A stretch of DNA of 64,000 bases. Source: Scylla paramamosain. Lineage: Eukaryota > Arthropoda > Malacostraca > Decapoda > Portunidae. The stretch covers positions 3,296,967-3,360,966 of the forward strand of contig NC_087191.1 in the NCBI RefSeq assembly GCF_035594125.1, given 5' to 3'. Numbering within the stretch: position 1 is the stretch's first letter; each line of letters begins with the position of its first letter. This document shows positions 51,090-62,354 of this stretch, one piece after another. The position numbers were made by a program, and so were the translations under genes. A model generated the notes under the pieces. That model saw only the letters and a list, made by a program, of their open reading frames with translations. It made no database searches and was not told the DNA's origin.

Positions 51090-53965
51090 ATTTTTTTTTT
51101 TTATGTAGAAGGGGCACCGGCCAAGGGTAACAAAAATTCAATAAAAAGAAAAAAAAAAAAAAGGCTCACCGAAATGCTGGTCCCCAAATAGGGTCTAAAA
51201 GGGATAAGGGTCCTCAAACCTCCCTCTTGAAGGAGTTCAGGTAATAGTAAAGTGGAAATACAGAAGCAGGCAGGGAGTTCAGACTTTAAGAAAGGAAGGG
51301 ATGAATGATTGAGAATATTGGTTAACTCTTCCTGCATTAGAGAGACTGACAGAATAAAGGTGACAGAAAGAGGAAAGCCTTGTGCAGCGAGGCCGCAGAG
51401 GAGGGGAGGCATGCAGTTAGCAAGATCAGACTAGCAGTTGGCATAAAAATAACGATAGAAGATAGCAAGAGATGTAACATTGCGGTGATGAGAAAAAGAC
51501 TGAATACAGTCAGTTAGAGGAGAGTTGATGAGACGAAAAGCTTTCGATTCCACCCTGTGTAGAAGAGCGGTATGAGTGGAACCCCCTCCCCCCCTCAGAC
51601 ATATGAAGCATACTCCACACATAAACAGATAAAGCCCCTGTACAGAGTTAGCAGCTGGAAGGGTGAGATAAACTGGCGGAGACGTCTCAGAACACCTAAC
51701 TTCATAGAAGCTGTTTTAGCTAGAGATGAGATGTGAAGTTTCCAGTTCAGATTATAAGTAAAGGACAGACCGAGGATGTTCAGTGTAGAAGAAGGGGACA
51801 GTTGAGTGTCATTGAAGAAGAGGGGATAGTTGTCTGGAAGGTTGTGTCGAGTTGATTGATGGAGGAATTGAGTTTTTGAGGCATTGAACAATACCAAGTT
51901 TGCTCTGCCCCAATCAGAAATTTTAGAAAGATCAGAAGTCAGGCGTTCTGTGGCTTCCCTGCGTGATATGTTTACCTCCTGAAGGGTTGGACTCTATGAA
52001 AAGACGTGGAAAAGTGCAGGGTGGTATCATCAGCATAGGAGTGGATAGGACAAGAAGTTTGGTTTAGAAGATCATTAATGAATAATAAGAAGAGAGTGGG
52101 TGACAGGACAGAACCCTGAGGAACACCACTGTTAATAGATTTAGGAGAAGAACAGTGACCGTCTACCACAGCAGCAATAGAACGGTCAGAAAGGAAACTT
52201 GAGATGAAGTTACAGAGAGAAGGATAGAAACCGTAGGAGGGTAGTATGGCAATCAAAGCTTTGTGCCAGACTCTATCAAAGGCTTTTGATATGTCCAAGG
52301 CAACAGCAAAAGTTTCACCAAAGTCTCTAAAAGAGGATGACCAAGACTCAGTAAGGAAAGCCAGAAGATCACCAGTAGAGCGGCCTTGACGGAACCCATA
52401 CTGGCGATCAGATAGAAGGTTGTGAAGTGATAGATGTTTAAGAATCTTCCTGTTGAGGATAGATTCAAAAACTTTAGATAAGCAGGAAATTAAAGCAATA
52501 GGACGTTAGTTTGAGGGATTAGAGCGGTCACCCTTTTTAGGAACAGGTTGAATGTAGGTAAACTTCCAGCAAGAAGGAAAGGTAGATTTTGACAGACAGA
52601 GCTGAAAGAGTTTGACTAGGCAAGGTGCAAGCACGGAGGCACAGTTTTGGAGAACAATAGGAGGGACCCCATCAGGTCCATAAGCCTTCCGAGGGTTTAG
52701 GCCAGCGAGGGCATGGAAAACATCATTGCGAAGAATTTTAATACGTGGCATGAAGTAGTCAGAGGGTGGAGGAGAGGGAGGAACAAGCCCAGAATCGTCC
52801 AAGGTAGCGTTTTTAGCAAAGGTTTGAGCAAAGAGTTCAGGTTTAGAAATAGATGTGATAGCAGTGGTGCCATCTGGTTGAAGTAGAGGAGGGAAAGAAG
52901 AAGAAGCAAAGTTGTTGGGGATATTTTTGGCTAGATTCCAGAAATCACGAGGGGAGTTAGATCTTGAAAGGTTTTGACATTTTCTGTTAATGAAGGAGTT
53001 TTTGGCTAGTTGGAGAACAGACTTGGCATGGTTCCGGGCAGAAATATAAAGTGCATGAGATTCTGGTGATGGAACGCTTAAGTACCTTTTGTGGGCCACC
53101 TCATTATCATGTATAGCACGAGAACAAGCTGTGTTAAACCAAGGTTTAGAAGGTTTAGGACGAGAAAAAGAGTGAGGAATGTACGCCTCCATGCCAGACA
53201 CTATCACCTCTGTTATGCGCTCAGCACACAAAGACGGGTCTCTGACACGGAAGCAGTAGTCATTCCAAGGAAAATCAGCAAAATACCTCCTCAGGTCCCT
53301 CCAATTAGCAGAGGCAAAACGCCAGAGGCACCTTCGCTTAGGGGGATCCTGAGGAGGGATTGGAGTGATAGGACAAGATAAAGATATGAGATTGTGATCG
53401 GAGGAGCCCAACGGAGAAGAAAGGGTGACAGCATAAGCAGAATGATTAGAGGTCAGGAAAAGGTAAAAAATGTTGGGCGTATCTTCAAGACGGTCAGGAA
53501 TACGAGTAGGGTGTTGCACCAATTGCTCTAGGTCATGGAGGATAGCAAAGTTGTAGGCTAGTTCACCAGGATGGTCAATGAAGGGAGAGGAAAGCCAAAG
53601 CTGGTGGTGAAGATTGAAGTCTCCAAGAATGGAGATCTCTGCAAAAGGGAAGAGGGTAAGAATGTGCTCCACTTTGGAAGTTAAGTAGTCAAAGAATTTC
53701 TTATAGTCAGAGGAGTTAGGTGAGAGGTATACAGCACAGATAAATTTAGTATGAGAATGACTCTGTAGTCGTAGCCAGATGGTGGAAAACTCGGAAGATT
53801 CAAGAGCGTGGGCACGAGAGCAGGTTAAGTCATTGCGCACATAACCGCAGCATCCAGCTTTGGATCGAAAATGAGGATAGAGAAAGTAGGAGGGAACAGA
53901 AAAGGGGCTACTGTCAGTTGCCTCAGACACCTGAGTTTCAGTGAGGAAAAGAAGATGAGACACGT
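51090..53965 (-). mobile_element. family B LINE, youngest-looking copy
   Basis: Minus strand from 3' UTR (TATGTAGAAGGGGCACCGGC) to the endonuclease N-terminus, where it is 5'-truncated at AAGAAGATGAG (53965) against family D. Its long open stretch makes it the best preserved of the family B copies in the window. Confidence 0.8.
51145..53963 (-). pseudogene. family B endonuclease-RT, open for 485 codons
   Basis: An uninterrupted frame from 53963 to 52506 covers the endonuclease ([34 protein letters not shown]) and linker up to the first RT block. There a single C-to-A change turns the Tyr codon of NYRPIALIS into TAA (52503-52505). The same frame then continues with SKVFESILNRKILKHLSL, QYGFRQGRSTGDLLAFLTES, DISKAFDRVWHKAL, GVPQGSVLSPTLFLLF and catalytic SYADDTTLHFSTSFHR. 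A 1-nt loss near 51990 (TTGGACTCTATG against TTGGACGTCTATG) shifts the frame. The C-terminal half (51897-51595) is open in another frame, and two more indels fall near 51600 and 51300. Few lesions compared with its sisters imply recent insertion. Confidence 0.85.
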
Positions 53966-54884
53966 GCTTGGAAAATATGGACCAAGCCCATTGTTTTTCT
54001 CAGCGTGGGAGGGAACGACCTTGGTAAGGTAGGGAGTGAGGAACTGTTCAGAAATTTTAGGCAGACTTTGGATAAGATTACGGACAAGGGAAGGATCCCT
54101 GTGGTATGTGGTGTTTTGCCGAGGAAGGGAGTTGATGCTGAGTGGCTGTCTAGGACTATTACAGTGAATCGCAGGCTCCCAAATCAGAAGGACAGAAGGG
54201 AGGGAGAAGTATCCGGAAGGGTCGCTGGAATGAGAAAGGGGGAGATATGTGTAAATATGTTGGAGGGTCAGGTCATTTTGAGGGGGGCGAGGTGAGGTCG
54301 AGGTGAGTAGAGGATAAAGCGGATGGAAGGGGCCGAGATGAGAAGATTAGGGAAAGTAAATGTAGATGAGTTGTATAAATATTTCGTTGATAAATTACTT
54401 ACAGGACAGTTAGCAAGCATCCCTTATAGAGCAATAAGATCACAGAAGAATGACACTAAACCCTAAATGGATGACTGTTCAGTTAAAACATTACATAGGT
54501 CTGAAGAGAGGTATATTTAAAAGATCCAAGGCAAGGGAAGAGGTTTTTAAGCCACAATATTAGTTAGAACAGTCAAGAGGTTAAGAAGGAAAGCTAAAAA
54601 TTATTATGAATTAAAGGCAGCCAGCCAGACAAAGACAAATCCAAAGGGATTTCATCACGTATATAGGACGAAAAATAGAGAAACAATAGGTCCATTAAAG
54701 GCAGCAGATAGGGAGCTGGTTAGTTCTGGGAAGGAGATTACTAAAATTATGAACGAGCATTCTTAAGCAGTCTTCACTCAGGAAAACATGCAGGAAATGC
54801 CGAATAATGACCAGATGTTTAGAACAGAGGAGAGTGAGAAGCTGACAGATATTATCATAACTAAGGAGATAGTAGAACAGGAGG
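53966..54884 (+). mobile_element. family D (CR1-like) LINE: SGNH-esterase segment and linker
   Basis: The plus strand reads [10 protein letters not shown], then (frame from 54005) GGNDLGKVGSEELFRNFRQT, KGRIPVVCGVLPRKGVDAEW and LSRTITVNRRL. This is the middle of an SGNH-hydrolase/esterase domain (the GGND block and the VLP block), a domain carried by ORF1 or ORF2 of several CR1-group LINEs. Further on, 54480-54880 gives the RT-proximal linker in broken frames (KGFHHVYRTKNRETIG-like, NMQEMPNNDQMFRTEESEKL, IIITKEIVEQEVDM). The 5' border is the truncated family B copy. The family's 3' end with TTCTTATG repeats lies at 55945. Confidence 0.55.
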
Positions 54885-55383
54885 TAGATATGTCGCTTAG
54901 CCACGACTTTATCCAGTCTAACATCTTCCTATCTATTCCGTGCGCCCTAGCCTTTTTCAGGAGCTCCTGATGGGGTACTTTGTCAAGCGCTTAATTGAAG
55001 TCCAGATATAGGATGTCTTAATTATAACCATTATCTGCTGCCTCATAAACTCAACAGGTTTGTCATACGAGACTTCCCCTTCGCGAAGCCATGCTGTGAC
55101 TGATTTATCAAGTTATATTTATCTAAATGCTCCATAATGTTCTTTGCTTTTACTGACTCCATTATTTTACCTACAACAGAAGTTAAGCTGACAGGTCTAT
55201 AAATAGACGTTAAAGTTTTATCTCCTTTCTTAAAGATGGCTACTGCCTCCACATTACCGGTACCTCACCTGAGTCAAGTAATTTCGTAAAGACACTAATA
55301 ACCTCTTTGCATTCCTTAAATACTCTGGGATATATTTCATTTGATCCTGATGTCTTGAACTTTTATAGCCTAACTTGATAAAT
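54885..55383 (-). mobile_element. family D RT fragment, inverted
   Basis: The minus strand encodes MEAVAIFKKGDKTLTSIYRP, VSLTSVVGKIMESV and NLINQSQHGFAKGKSRMTNL (55252-55043), then the degenerate RT palm (LDFN*ALDKVPHQELLKKA-like, 55010-54930). It is inserted between plus-strand family D segments and overlaps in protein space with the plus-strand segment that follows, so at least two copies are present. Confidence 0.6.
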
Positions 55384-55949
55384 CAGACACATGGCTTCAC
55401 GAACTTCTTGCTTGATGAACCTGTTAAGTTTTTTTTCCAATAAAGTTTACGAGGCAGCAGATAATAGTGATAGTTATGACATTCCATGTCTGGACTTTAG
55501 TAAAGGTACCCATCAGAGGGTCCTGAGAAAGGTTAGGGCGCACGGGATAAATGAAAAGGTGTTAGACTGGATAAAGTCGTAGCTAAGCAACAGACATAGG
55601 TTAAGAGGGGACCTGATAGAAGTCGTTAAGTGATATAGAAATTATAACAAGAGGGACGTAAGCAAAATGATCAGGATCAGTAATCATGATAGAACAAGAA
55701 ATAACGAATTCAAGTTTGAAAAATTTATGTTTAAAAAAGAGATAGGAAGGAACTGGTTCTGAAATAGAGAATGGAACAGACTCAGTAAGTTGTTAGTGCC
55801 GAGTCATTAGAGAACTTTGAGAGAAGATTAGAAAGATTTAAGGGTGGGGATGATAGGTAGAAATAGATAGGTATATTTCATACAGGGACTCACATGTGTA
55901 GGCCTGATGGCTTCTTGCAGCTTCTCTTATTTCTTATGTTCTTATGTTT
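55384..55949 (+). mobile_element. family D RT fragment and 3' end
   Basis: The plus strand reads NLLSFFSNKVYEAADNSDSY, DIPCLDFSKGTHQRVLRKVR and AHGINEKVLDWIKS (RT palm), then jumps to the RT C-terminal region (LRGDLIEVVK, DRTRNNEFKFEKFMFKKEIG and WFxNREWNRLSKL). The 3' UTR GGGACTCACATGTGTAGGCC and a TTCTTATG tandem tail (55928-55948) follow. The middle of the RT is deleted. Confidence 0.65.
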
Positions 55950-57830
55950 TCAAAAACTTTTGATATGTCAGGCAGGCAGGCAGAGGCAACAGCGAAAGTT
56001 TCACTAAAATCTAAAAGAGGATGGCCGAGACTCAGTATGGAAAGAGATCACTAGTACAACGCCTCGACACAACCCATACTGGCGACCAGATAGAAGGTTG
56101 AGGATAGATTAAAAAAAAAAAAAAAACTTTAGAGAGGCAGGAAATTAAAGCAACAAGACGCTAGTTTGAGGGACTGGAGCGGTCAACCTTTTTAGGAATA
56201 GGCTGAATGTAGACAAGCTTCCAGCAGGAAGGAAAGGTAGATGTTTTTTTAGGCAGAGTTGAAAGAGTTAGACTAAGCAAGCTGCAAACACATAGGCACA
56301 GTTACAGAGAACAATAGGAAGGAATCTATCAGGTTTATAAATTTTTTTGAGGGTTAAGGCCAGCTAGTGCATGAAAAACATCACTGCAAAGGATCTTAAT
56401 GGATATCATGAAGTAGCCAAAGGGTGGAGGAGCGGGAGGAACAAGCCCTGAATCATCCAAGGAGGAATTTTTAGGAAACGTTTGAGCGAAGAGCTCAGTT
56501 TTAGAGAGAGATGAAATGACAATGATCATATTGAAATAAAGGAAGGAAAGATGAAGAAGTAAAGTTATTGAGTTTGCTTTTGGCTAGGTGTCAGAAGTTA
56601 CGAGTGAAGTTAGATCTTGAAAGATTTTGACACTATTAATGAAGGATTTTTTGGCTAGTCGGAGAACACATTTGGCATAATTCCGGGCAGACATATAATG
56701 TGCATGAGATTCTGGTGATGGAAGGCACATGTATCTTTTGTAGGTCACCTCTCTACCATGTATAGCACGAGAAAAGGCTGCCTTAAACCAAGGTTTGGAA
56801 GGTTTAGGGCGAGAGAAAGAATGAGTAATGTACACCTTCATGCCAGAAGCTATCACGGAAGCAGTAGTCCTTTTCATGGAGAATCAATATAATACCTCCT
56901 CAGTTCCCCCCAAATAGCAGAGGCAAAACGCCAGAGGAGCTTTTGGCTTGGGGAATCCTGAGAAGGGATTGAAGGGATAGGACAAGTTACAGATATGAAG
57001 TTGTGAACGGAGGAGCCCAACAAAGATGGGATGACAGCATACGCAGAAGGATTACAGGTGAGAAAAGGCTAAGAATGTTGGGCGTATCTCAAAGGCGGTC
57101 AGGAATATGAGTAGGGTGTTGCACCAGTTGTTCTAGGTCGTGGAGGATAGTGGAATTAAGGGCTAGTTCACTAGGATTGAAGTCTCCAAGAATGGAGATC
57201 TCTGCGAAAGGGAAGAGAGTGAGGATGTGCTTTACTTTTGGAATTTAAATACTTAAAGAATTCCTTAAAGTCAGAGAAGTTAGATGAGAGGTATACAGCA
57301 CAGATAAATTTGATTTGAGAGTGACTCTGTACTGTAGATAGTAAAAAAAATCTGAGATTCAAGAGCGTGGGCATGAGAGCAAGTTAAGTCGTTGCGCACA
57401 TAGACGCAACATCTAGCTTTGGACTGAAAATGAGCATTAAGAAAGTAGGAGGGAACAGAAAAGGGACTACTGTCAGTTGCCTGAGATACCAGTGTTTCCG
57501 TAAGGAAAAGAAGATGAGGTTTAATAGTAGAGGATGGTGTTCTATACATTGAAAATTAGGTCTAAGGCTGGGAATGTTACCGAATTTAATGAAGAAAACG
57601 TTGAGGGGAGAGGGGGTGTCAAGACACCTGATAACAGAAGAGCAGTTCGACCTGGGAACATTTTTGATCCTCTCAAAAGACGGAGAATCCGAGGCTGGTG
57701 CAGGAGTCGCCATATTGAATTTAAGATTTTGAGTGAAAGGTGTGTATGTAATAAGGTGCGTGTAGTTTTGTGTGAAGGAAGAGAGTTGTCTTTAGATGGC
57801 AGGTTGTGACTTTTCCCTTGTGTAGTGTTC
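55950..57830 (-). mobile_element. family B LINE, old copy
   Basis: Minus strand from the RT region (DISK block near 55955) through linker (56877-56584, [20 protein letters not shown]) and endonuclease (57549-57171) to the ORF start MATPAPASDSPSFERIKNV at 57713 and part of the 5' UTR. Numerous indels are present, and the RT palm and 3' end are missing. Confidence 0.75.
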
Positions 57831-58196
57831 TCGCTTTTGACGTTATCAGCTTTATTCTCTCTAACTATCGGGATACTGGTCGGGCAGTATCTAAATTTAT
57901 GTACGCACCTTAAGAAAAAAAAAATCAGTTTTTGGATCTAGGACTAATGTCAAAGTCCTCCTGCCGTATCACTCGAAAGGCCAGGAGACGTGACTGCTTC
58001 AGATGATGCGATGCTAGACATTGATCGGTGGGCGGGACGACGGCATGGAGGCAAGAGAGTGGTCTGACCAGTGTCGAGACAGGAGCGGGTTCGGCAATGG
58101 TTTTGGTTAGAATGGACGTTGTGTTGTATAGATTAGTTTATGATGGTGAGAGGACATAGGATGAAGTAGATCTTTATTTCTGTATCACTGCTTGTG

Positions 58197-58231
<35 letters not shown>

Positions 58232-58347
58232 ACTGTCGAAACGTTAATACCTGTTTCATCCTGGATTTCCTTACTACCATAATCCGCTCAATGTGCGTAT
58301 AAGATTTTAACCAGCATTTAACACAACCACAGGTACCAGCGCGAGCG

Positions 58348-58387
<40 letters not shown>

Positions 58388-58897
58388 CTGAACATCATTT
58401 AACCCTTTCATTGGTATTTGGCATATATTTTTTTCCCGAATTACTAACCACTCATACATCTTTTCTTGTTCTGCAGCCATCGCCGAACATCATGCTGGCT
58501 ATAAATTGCAAAATATGTTCTTTTTAATTTCCTTCTTTCTTGTTGCTGCTTATAAAGATTCTACATATTGATTTTTTAGAGTTGTGAATTGTTATATATT
58601 GCAATGAAAGGGATACAGATTATTGCTTCATAACATAATATAACATTTGTAATACAATGGATACCTTTTAAACATGCACAGACGACATAACTTTTCGATG
58701 TCACTTTCAATGGATATATTATTACTTGTCAACTGCCTTAGGTTTTGATTATTTTAAAGAAATACTTTATATGTATCAGTTTTATTTTGTTCTTATTTTA
58801 TTATATTTAATTTCATAATTCATATTTTATACTTTATAATGTATAATGCATTTTTATATATATATAAAAAAGAATAACACTATTTCAGTAGAAATAA
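57831..58897. other. no recognisable gene; short (CT)n and (CA)n
   Basis: An AT-rich stretch with (CT)n at 58201-58228 and (CA)n at 58348-58384. A few words near 57930-57960 (GGATCTAGGACTAATGTCAA) resemble the SINE-like insert at 29290-29320, too short to call. Confidence 0.5.
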
Positions 58898-59206
<309 letters not shown>

Positions 59207-59526
59207 TAGCGAAGCGAAGTTTGCTATGGAGGTTGTTTCATTTTGAGCTGCCCTGCCCGACCATAACGCTATTCAAACACTAATATCTCCTGAAGTACAA
59301 GGCCGATCCTAATGAAATTTGCACCACATGAAAGTACAACTCTATCAATTTTATATGATATAGCTTTCATATATTTCTATTTGCTGAAGTCAATGGGTAA
59401 TTTGCAAAAAGTAGAAGGGTGCCGAAAATTTGATTTTATAAACCAAACGTCAGTTTTCTGCAATTTTCACCAACTTTTGTTTCTTTCAAAAAGAGCGGAC
59501 ACATACCACTGAACGCAAAATGAAAC
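59207..59526 (+). mobile_element. second copy of the foldback family, one arm plus centre
   Basis: GCGAAGCGAAGTTTGCTATGG begins the arm, which matches 1418-1650 closely, including GAAATTTGCACCA and AATGGGTAATTTGCAAAAAG. It then passes directly to the centre segment CGTCAGTTTTCTGCAATTTT and GCATACCACTGAACGCAAAA-like text that in the first copy lies right of the TA tract. The second arm is missing. It again abuts a trinucleotide microsatellite. Confidence 0.75.
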
Positions 59527-59700
59527 TTCCATGCGGCTCTCGCAAAGTTTTTAGTTAGAGTGATTTGAATATTAGCGAAGTGCGCAATGTGCGAGTTTCT
59601 TCCACACTCTCATTACTGACAGTTTCGCATGTCAGTCGCCTTCCAGGTGTTTTACTGGTTATTATTATTATCATTCTCTCTCACACTCCTCCCTTCACAG

Positions 59701-59798
59701 GTGGAGACTGGCAGTCTATGGACATTGAGGCAGTGAACGCGGTGTTGGAAACTTCTGCCAAAGACGCTTTCCTCATCACGGTGACGAGGTCAGCTTTG
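59701..59798 (+). CDS. candidate host exon, possibly VWA-domain protein
   Basis: A polypyrimidine tract and acceptor (CACTCCTCCCTTCACAG, ending 59700) and a perfect donor (G|GTAAGT at 59799) bound a 98-bp exon. The splice phase is 1 at the start and 0 at the end. The frame encodes (G)GDWQSMDIEAVNAVLETS, then AKDAFLITVTRSAL. The pattern G-G-D-x-x-x-M-x-x-x-A-x-x-x-x-L-E followed by a hydrophobic strand and T resembles the helix and beta-strand of the VWA domain in hemicentin/VWA7-like proteins (GGDCPEM...A...ALE...SFI.VFTDA). It is not part of any repeat I can see here, and it has balanced codon composition in an AT-rich intron. The identity is tentative; the exon call rests on the splice sites. 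Confidence 0.5.
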
Positions 59799-60010
59799 GT
59801 AAGTTTATCCAACCGCCATTCAGTACAGTTGTCACAGTAAGAGACATTACATTACATTCTCGTGGCTAGTAAGCTACTCGTACACCAAATTATAGTATTA
59901 TTTCTAAATTTACTGGTACTAATAATGTTATACTTGTAGCAACTGACGCAATACATGAAAATGTTTGCAAAACTCCACAACTATTTCTGCACTGCACAAC
60001 AAACTCTGTT

Positions 60011-60055
60011 ACTACAACGACAACAACAACTGCAACTACAACAACAACAACAACA

Positions 60056-60096
<41 letters not shown>

Positions 60097-60127
60097 GACT
60101 ACTACTACTGCTATTACTACTACTACA

Positions 60128-60191
<64 letters not shown>

Positions 60192-60264
60192 TTACTACTG
60201 CTGCTACTACTACTACTGCATAATATTCTATGAAGTATTACGAATTATTATTACTATTATTACA

Positions 60265-60320
<56 letters not shown>
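60011..60320. repeat. (CAA)n, (CTA)n and (TTA)n microsatellites
   Basis: (CAA)n about 60016-60055, (CTA)n 60056-60220 with ACG and GCT interruptions, and (TTA)n 60244-60318. They end at the left terminal repeat of the Tc1/mariner-type transposon. Confidence 0.95.
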
Positions 60321-60329
60321 ATACTGCTA

Positions 60330-60394
60330 TACTCGCCGCACCGAATTTTGGCCGGTGAGGCGGAGTTACTAAGGGAAATTCCCCAGTGTTGCCG
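60330..60394. repeat. left terminal inverted repeat of the DD82E transposon
   Basis: TACTCGCCGCACCGAATTTT, then GGCCGGTGAGGCGGAG and CCCCAGTG. It is the mirror of 62291-62354. Confidence 0.88.
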
Positions 60395-60432
60395 CGTCTT
60401 CAAAAGATACCACGGAACGCCCACCAGCCTTC

Positions 60433-60433
<1 letters not shown>

Positions 60434-60503
<70 letters not shown>
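60434..60503. repeat. (CT)n microsatellite inside the DD82E transposon
   Basis: A pure CT tract between the left terminal repeat and the stop codon of the transposase gene. Confidence 0.97.
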
Positions 60504-60508
<5 letters not shown>

Positions 60509-60650
60509 ATAATATAATACATTTAATAAAACTGCACGTCTACTTTATTTATTTAGTTTGACTTTTTTTCCACACCACCATTGAGGTAAAAGTCTAGGCG
60601 CGTTTTATTTTTAAGAGGTTTCCCCCGTAGGCCTAATCCTCTATGACATT

Positions 60651-62021
60651 TTAGTCCGACTCCGAAGTGTCATCAGAACTCTCAGATAGGTGTATAACGA
60701 AAGAGTCAACATACATTTCAACTGCTCGGTCTTGATTTGTGTCATGTTCTTGGAGTTGTTCGGCGTGCTTCACTGCTTGCTTCCAGTTCTCTGGTGTGAC
60801 GGCACGCATAGCTTCTTTCACCAGGGGTTTGAGGTCAGCCATTTTGAAATTGTTCCTTTTGGCTATGTATGACTTCACCTGGGCCCAAACCAACTCTATG
60901 GGGTTATATTGACAGTGGTAGGGCGGCAACCTCACGACGATGTGTCCTGCCTCTGTAGCAACTTCATCTACAACATACCTCTTCTTTGCCACACGGGAAT
61001 TTTTTGCCAGTTCATATAACTCTGCTTTTGACAAATCATCACTGACTGTAATTCCTTTTAACTTGAGCCAGTTCTTGATGTCTGCTTTTCTCCATGATGA
61101 TGTTGGCAATTTTTCTACTTGTCTGCTGTGGTACGATGCATTATCCATCACAATGACAGAGTTTGGTGGAATGTTCGGTAGTAGCTGCATGCGAAACCAT
61201 TCTTCAAAAACTGTTGAATTCATTTGATTATGGTAATCACAATCATTTTTTGCTTGGAAAAACAGCTCAGCATTGTTGATAAAACCGTGTTTTGTTCCAG
61301 CATGAAGAATAATAAGTCGTGCTCCTTTTCCAGTCGGCGGTTTGACTCCTGTTGCTTCTTTTGATGAAGTATCAGTGCAACACTTCCCAACTGTGCAGTT
61401 TTGGTTAACCCAAGTTTCATCGAGGTAAACAAAAGTGTGGTCTGACTGTTTAAGCTGCCGCATTTCCCTTAAAAACTTAGTGCGAGCTGCAAGGACATCA
61501 TTTCTCTCCATCAGGAATTTGCGGCCATCAACCTTCGCAAATTTGAATCCTATTTTCAGGAGAACCTTGCGAAGGGAATTTTCGCAGCCACTGTAGCCGA
61601 TTTGTTCACGGAGTTCTTCTTTTATCTTGTAAATAGTTGGAATTTCCTTCCTCTCATAAAACGCCAGTACAGTTCTTCTTAATAAGCGCTTATCAAAGTC
61701 ATCAAAGTCAGTAACAGGTGCAGCACGATGTTTCTTCTTTGGTGAGCGGAAGGTTGGTGTGTCTGGTTCAGCTTCCGTGTTCAACATTTGATTGTGTGCA
61801 GAACAAATCCTTCGTACAGTTCTTTCGCTGGTTTTGGTGGCCATAGCAGTTCTTGTAAGTGCATGTGAAGGTGGGAGTATAGGAGCTCCGTTGGCTTTTT
61901 CTTCCAAGAAGTACCTATTAACATTAAAAATGACTTTCCTGGCTTGGCTATGAAGGTGGCCATATGGCGAGGTTGGGGCACGGGCATCCATGGCGAGTGC
62001 GTGCGTGCGTCCGTCTGTCAT
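60651..62021 (-). CDS. Tc1/mariner-type transposase, DD82E (Sailor-like)
   Basis: 456 aa, uninterrupted. It cuts the element out at its inverted repeats and pastes it at TA sites. N-terminal part (residues 30-85): a DNA-binding region with an HTH-like stretch (TKTSERTVRRICSAHNQML), then a basic patch SPKKKHRA (93-100, possible nuclear signal). A second helical DNA-binding region spans 105-170. The DDE_3-type catalytic domain has YLDETW with Asp201, VIVMDNASYH with Asp293 and YNPIELVW with Glu376, and the spacing between the last two is exactly 82 residues. An insertion of about 48 residues between the second Asp and the Glu (SSWRKADIKNWLKLKGITVS) resembles the SAP-like insert of related proteins (inference). 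An alternative start is Met11. The tail is acidic (ESSDDTSESD). No host gene is nearby. Confidence 0.9.
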   Translation of the reverse strand: MTDGRTHALAMDARAPTSPYGHLHSQARKVIFNVNRYFLEEKANGAPILPPSHALTRTAMATKTSERTVRRICSAHNQMLNTEAEPDTPTFRSPKKKHRAAPVTDFDDFDKRLLRRTVLAFYERKEIPTIYKIKEELREQIGYSGCENSLRKVLLKIGFKFAKVDGRKFLMERNDVLAARTKFLREMRQLKQSDHTFVYLDETWVNQNCTVGKCCTDTSSKEATGVKPPTGKGARLIILHAGTKHGFINNAELFFQAKNDCDYHNQMNSTVFEEWFRMQLLPNIPPNSVIVMDNASYHSRQVEKLPTSSWRKADIKNWLKLKGITVSDDLSKAELYELAKNSRVAKKRYVVDEVATEAGHIVVRLPPYHCQYNPIELVWAQVKSYIAKRNNFKMADLKPLVKEAMRAVTPENWKQAVKHAEQLQEHDTNQDRAVEMYVDSFVIHLSESSDDTSESD

Positions 62022-62290
62022 CGATTCTCAATGCAGACTGACGTCCTTGAGCGAGGGTGGTCCTGGGCGGTGGGCGGAGTCAGAAGAGCGGCAATGTCGC
62101 TCACGTCCGCTGATATGCCAAGTTTACTATTTGAGGAAACGAGACCTTTGTATAGAAAACATTGTTTTGATATTTATCTCAGTGGTGGTGGGTGACAAAA
62201 AATCATAACAATGAGAGAGCCACAAGGGTTAAGGAGGTGAATCGGGGTTACAAGAAGGAGTAGACAGTGTTATAATCTATAACAAATTAC

Positions 62291-62354
62291 TTGTAGCACC
62301 ACTGGGGGAATCCCCGAGCTCCGCCTCACCGGCCAATATTCGGTGCGGCGAGTA
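62291..62354. repeat. right terminal inverted repeat of the DD82E transposon
   Basis: The reverse complement matches 60330-60394: CACTGGGGGAATCCCC, then CTCCGCCTCACCGGCC and ATTCGGTGCGGCGAGTA. Confidence 0.88.

Larger units (their letters stand above)
60330..62354 (-). mobile_element. Tc1/mariner-type DNA transposon, DD82E (Sailor) group, apparently intact
   Basis: Inverted repeats TACTCGCCGCACCGAAT... at 60330-60394 and 62291-62354 are nearly identical (A/T difference at one site, a 3-nt gap inside), with TA on both outer sides (60328-60329 and 62355-62356). The 2025-bp element holds one uninterrupted transposase gene on the minus strand and a (CT)n tract at 60434-60503 in its 3' noncoding part. 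Intact ends, an intact frame and high repeat identity suggest a recent insertion. Confidence 0.88.
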
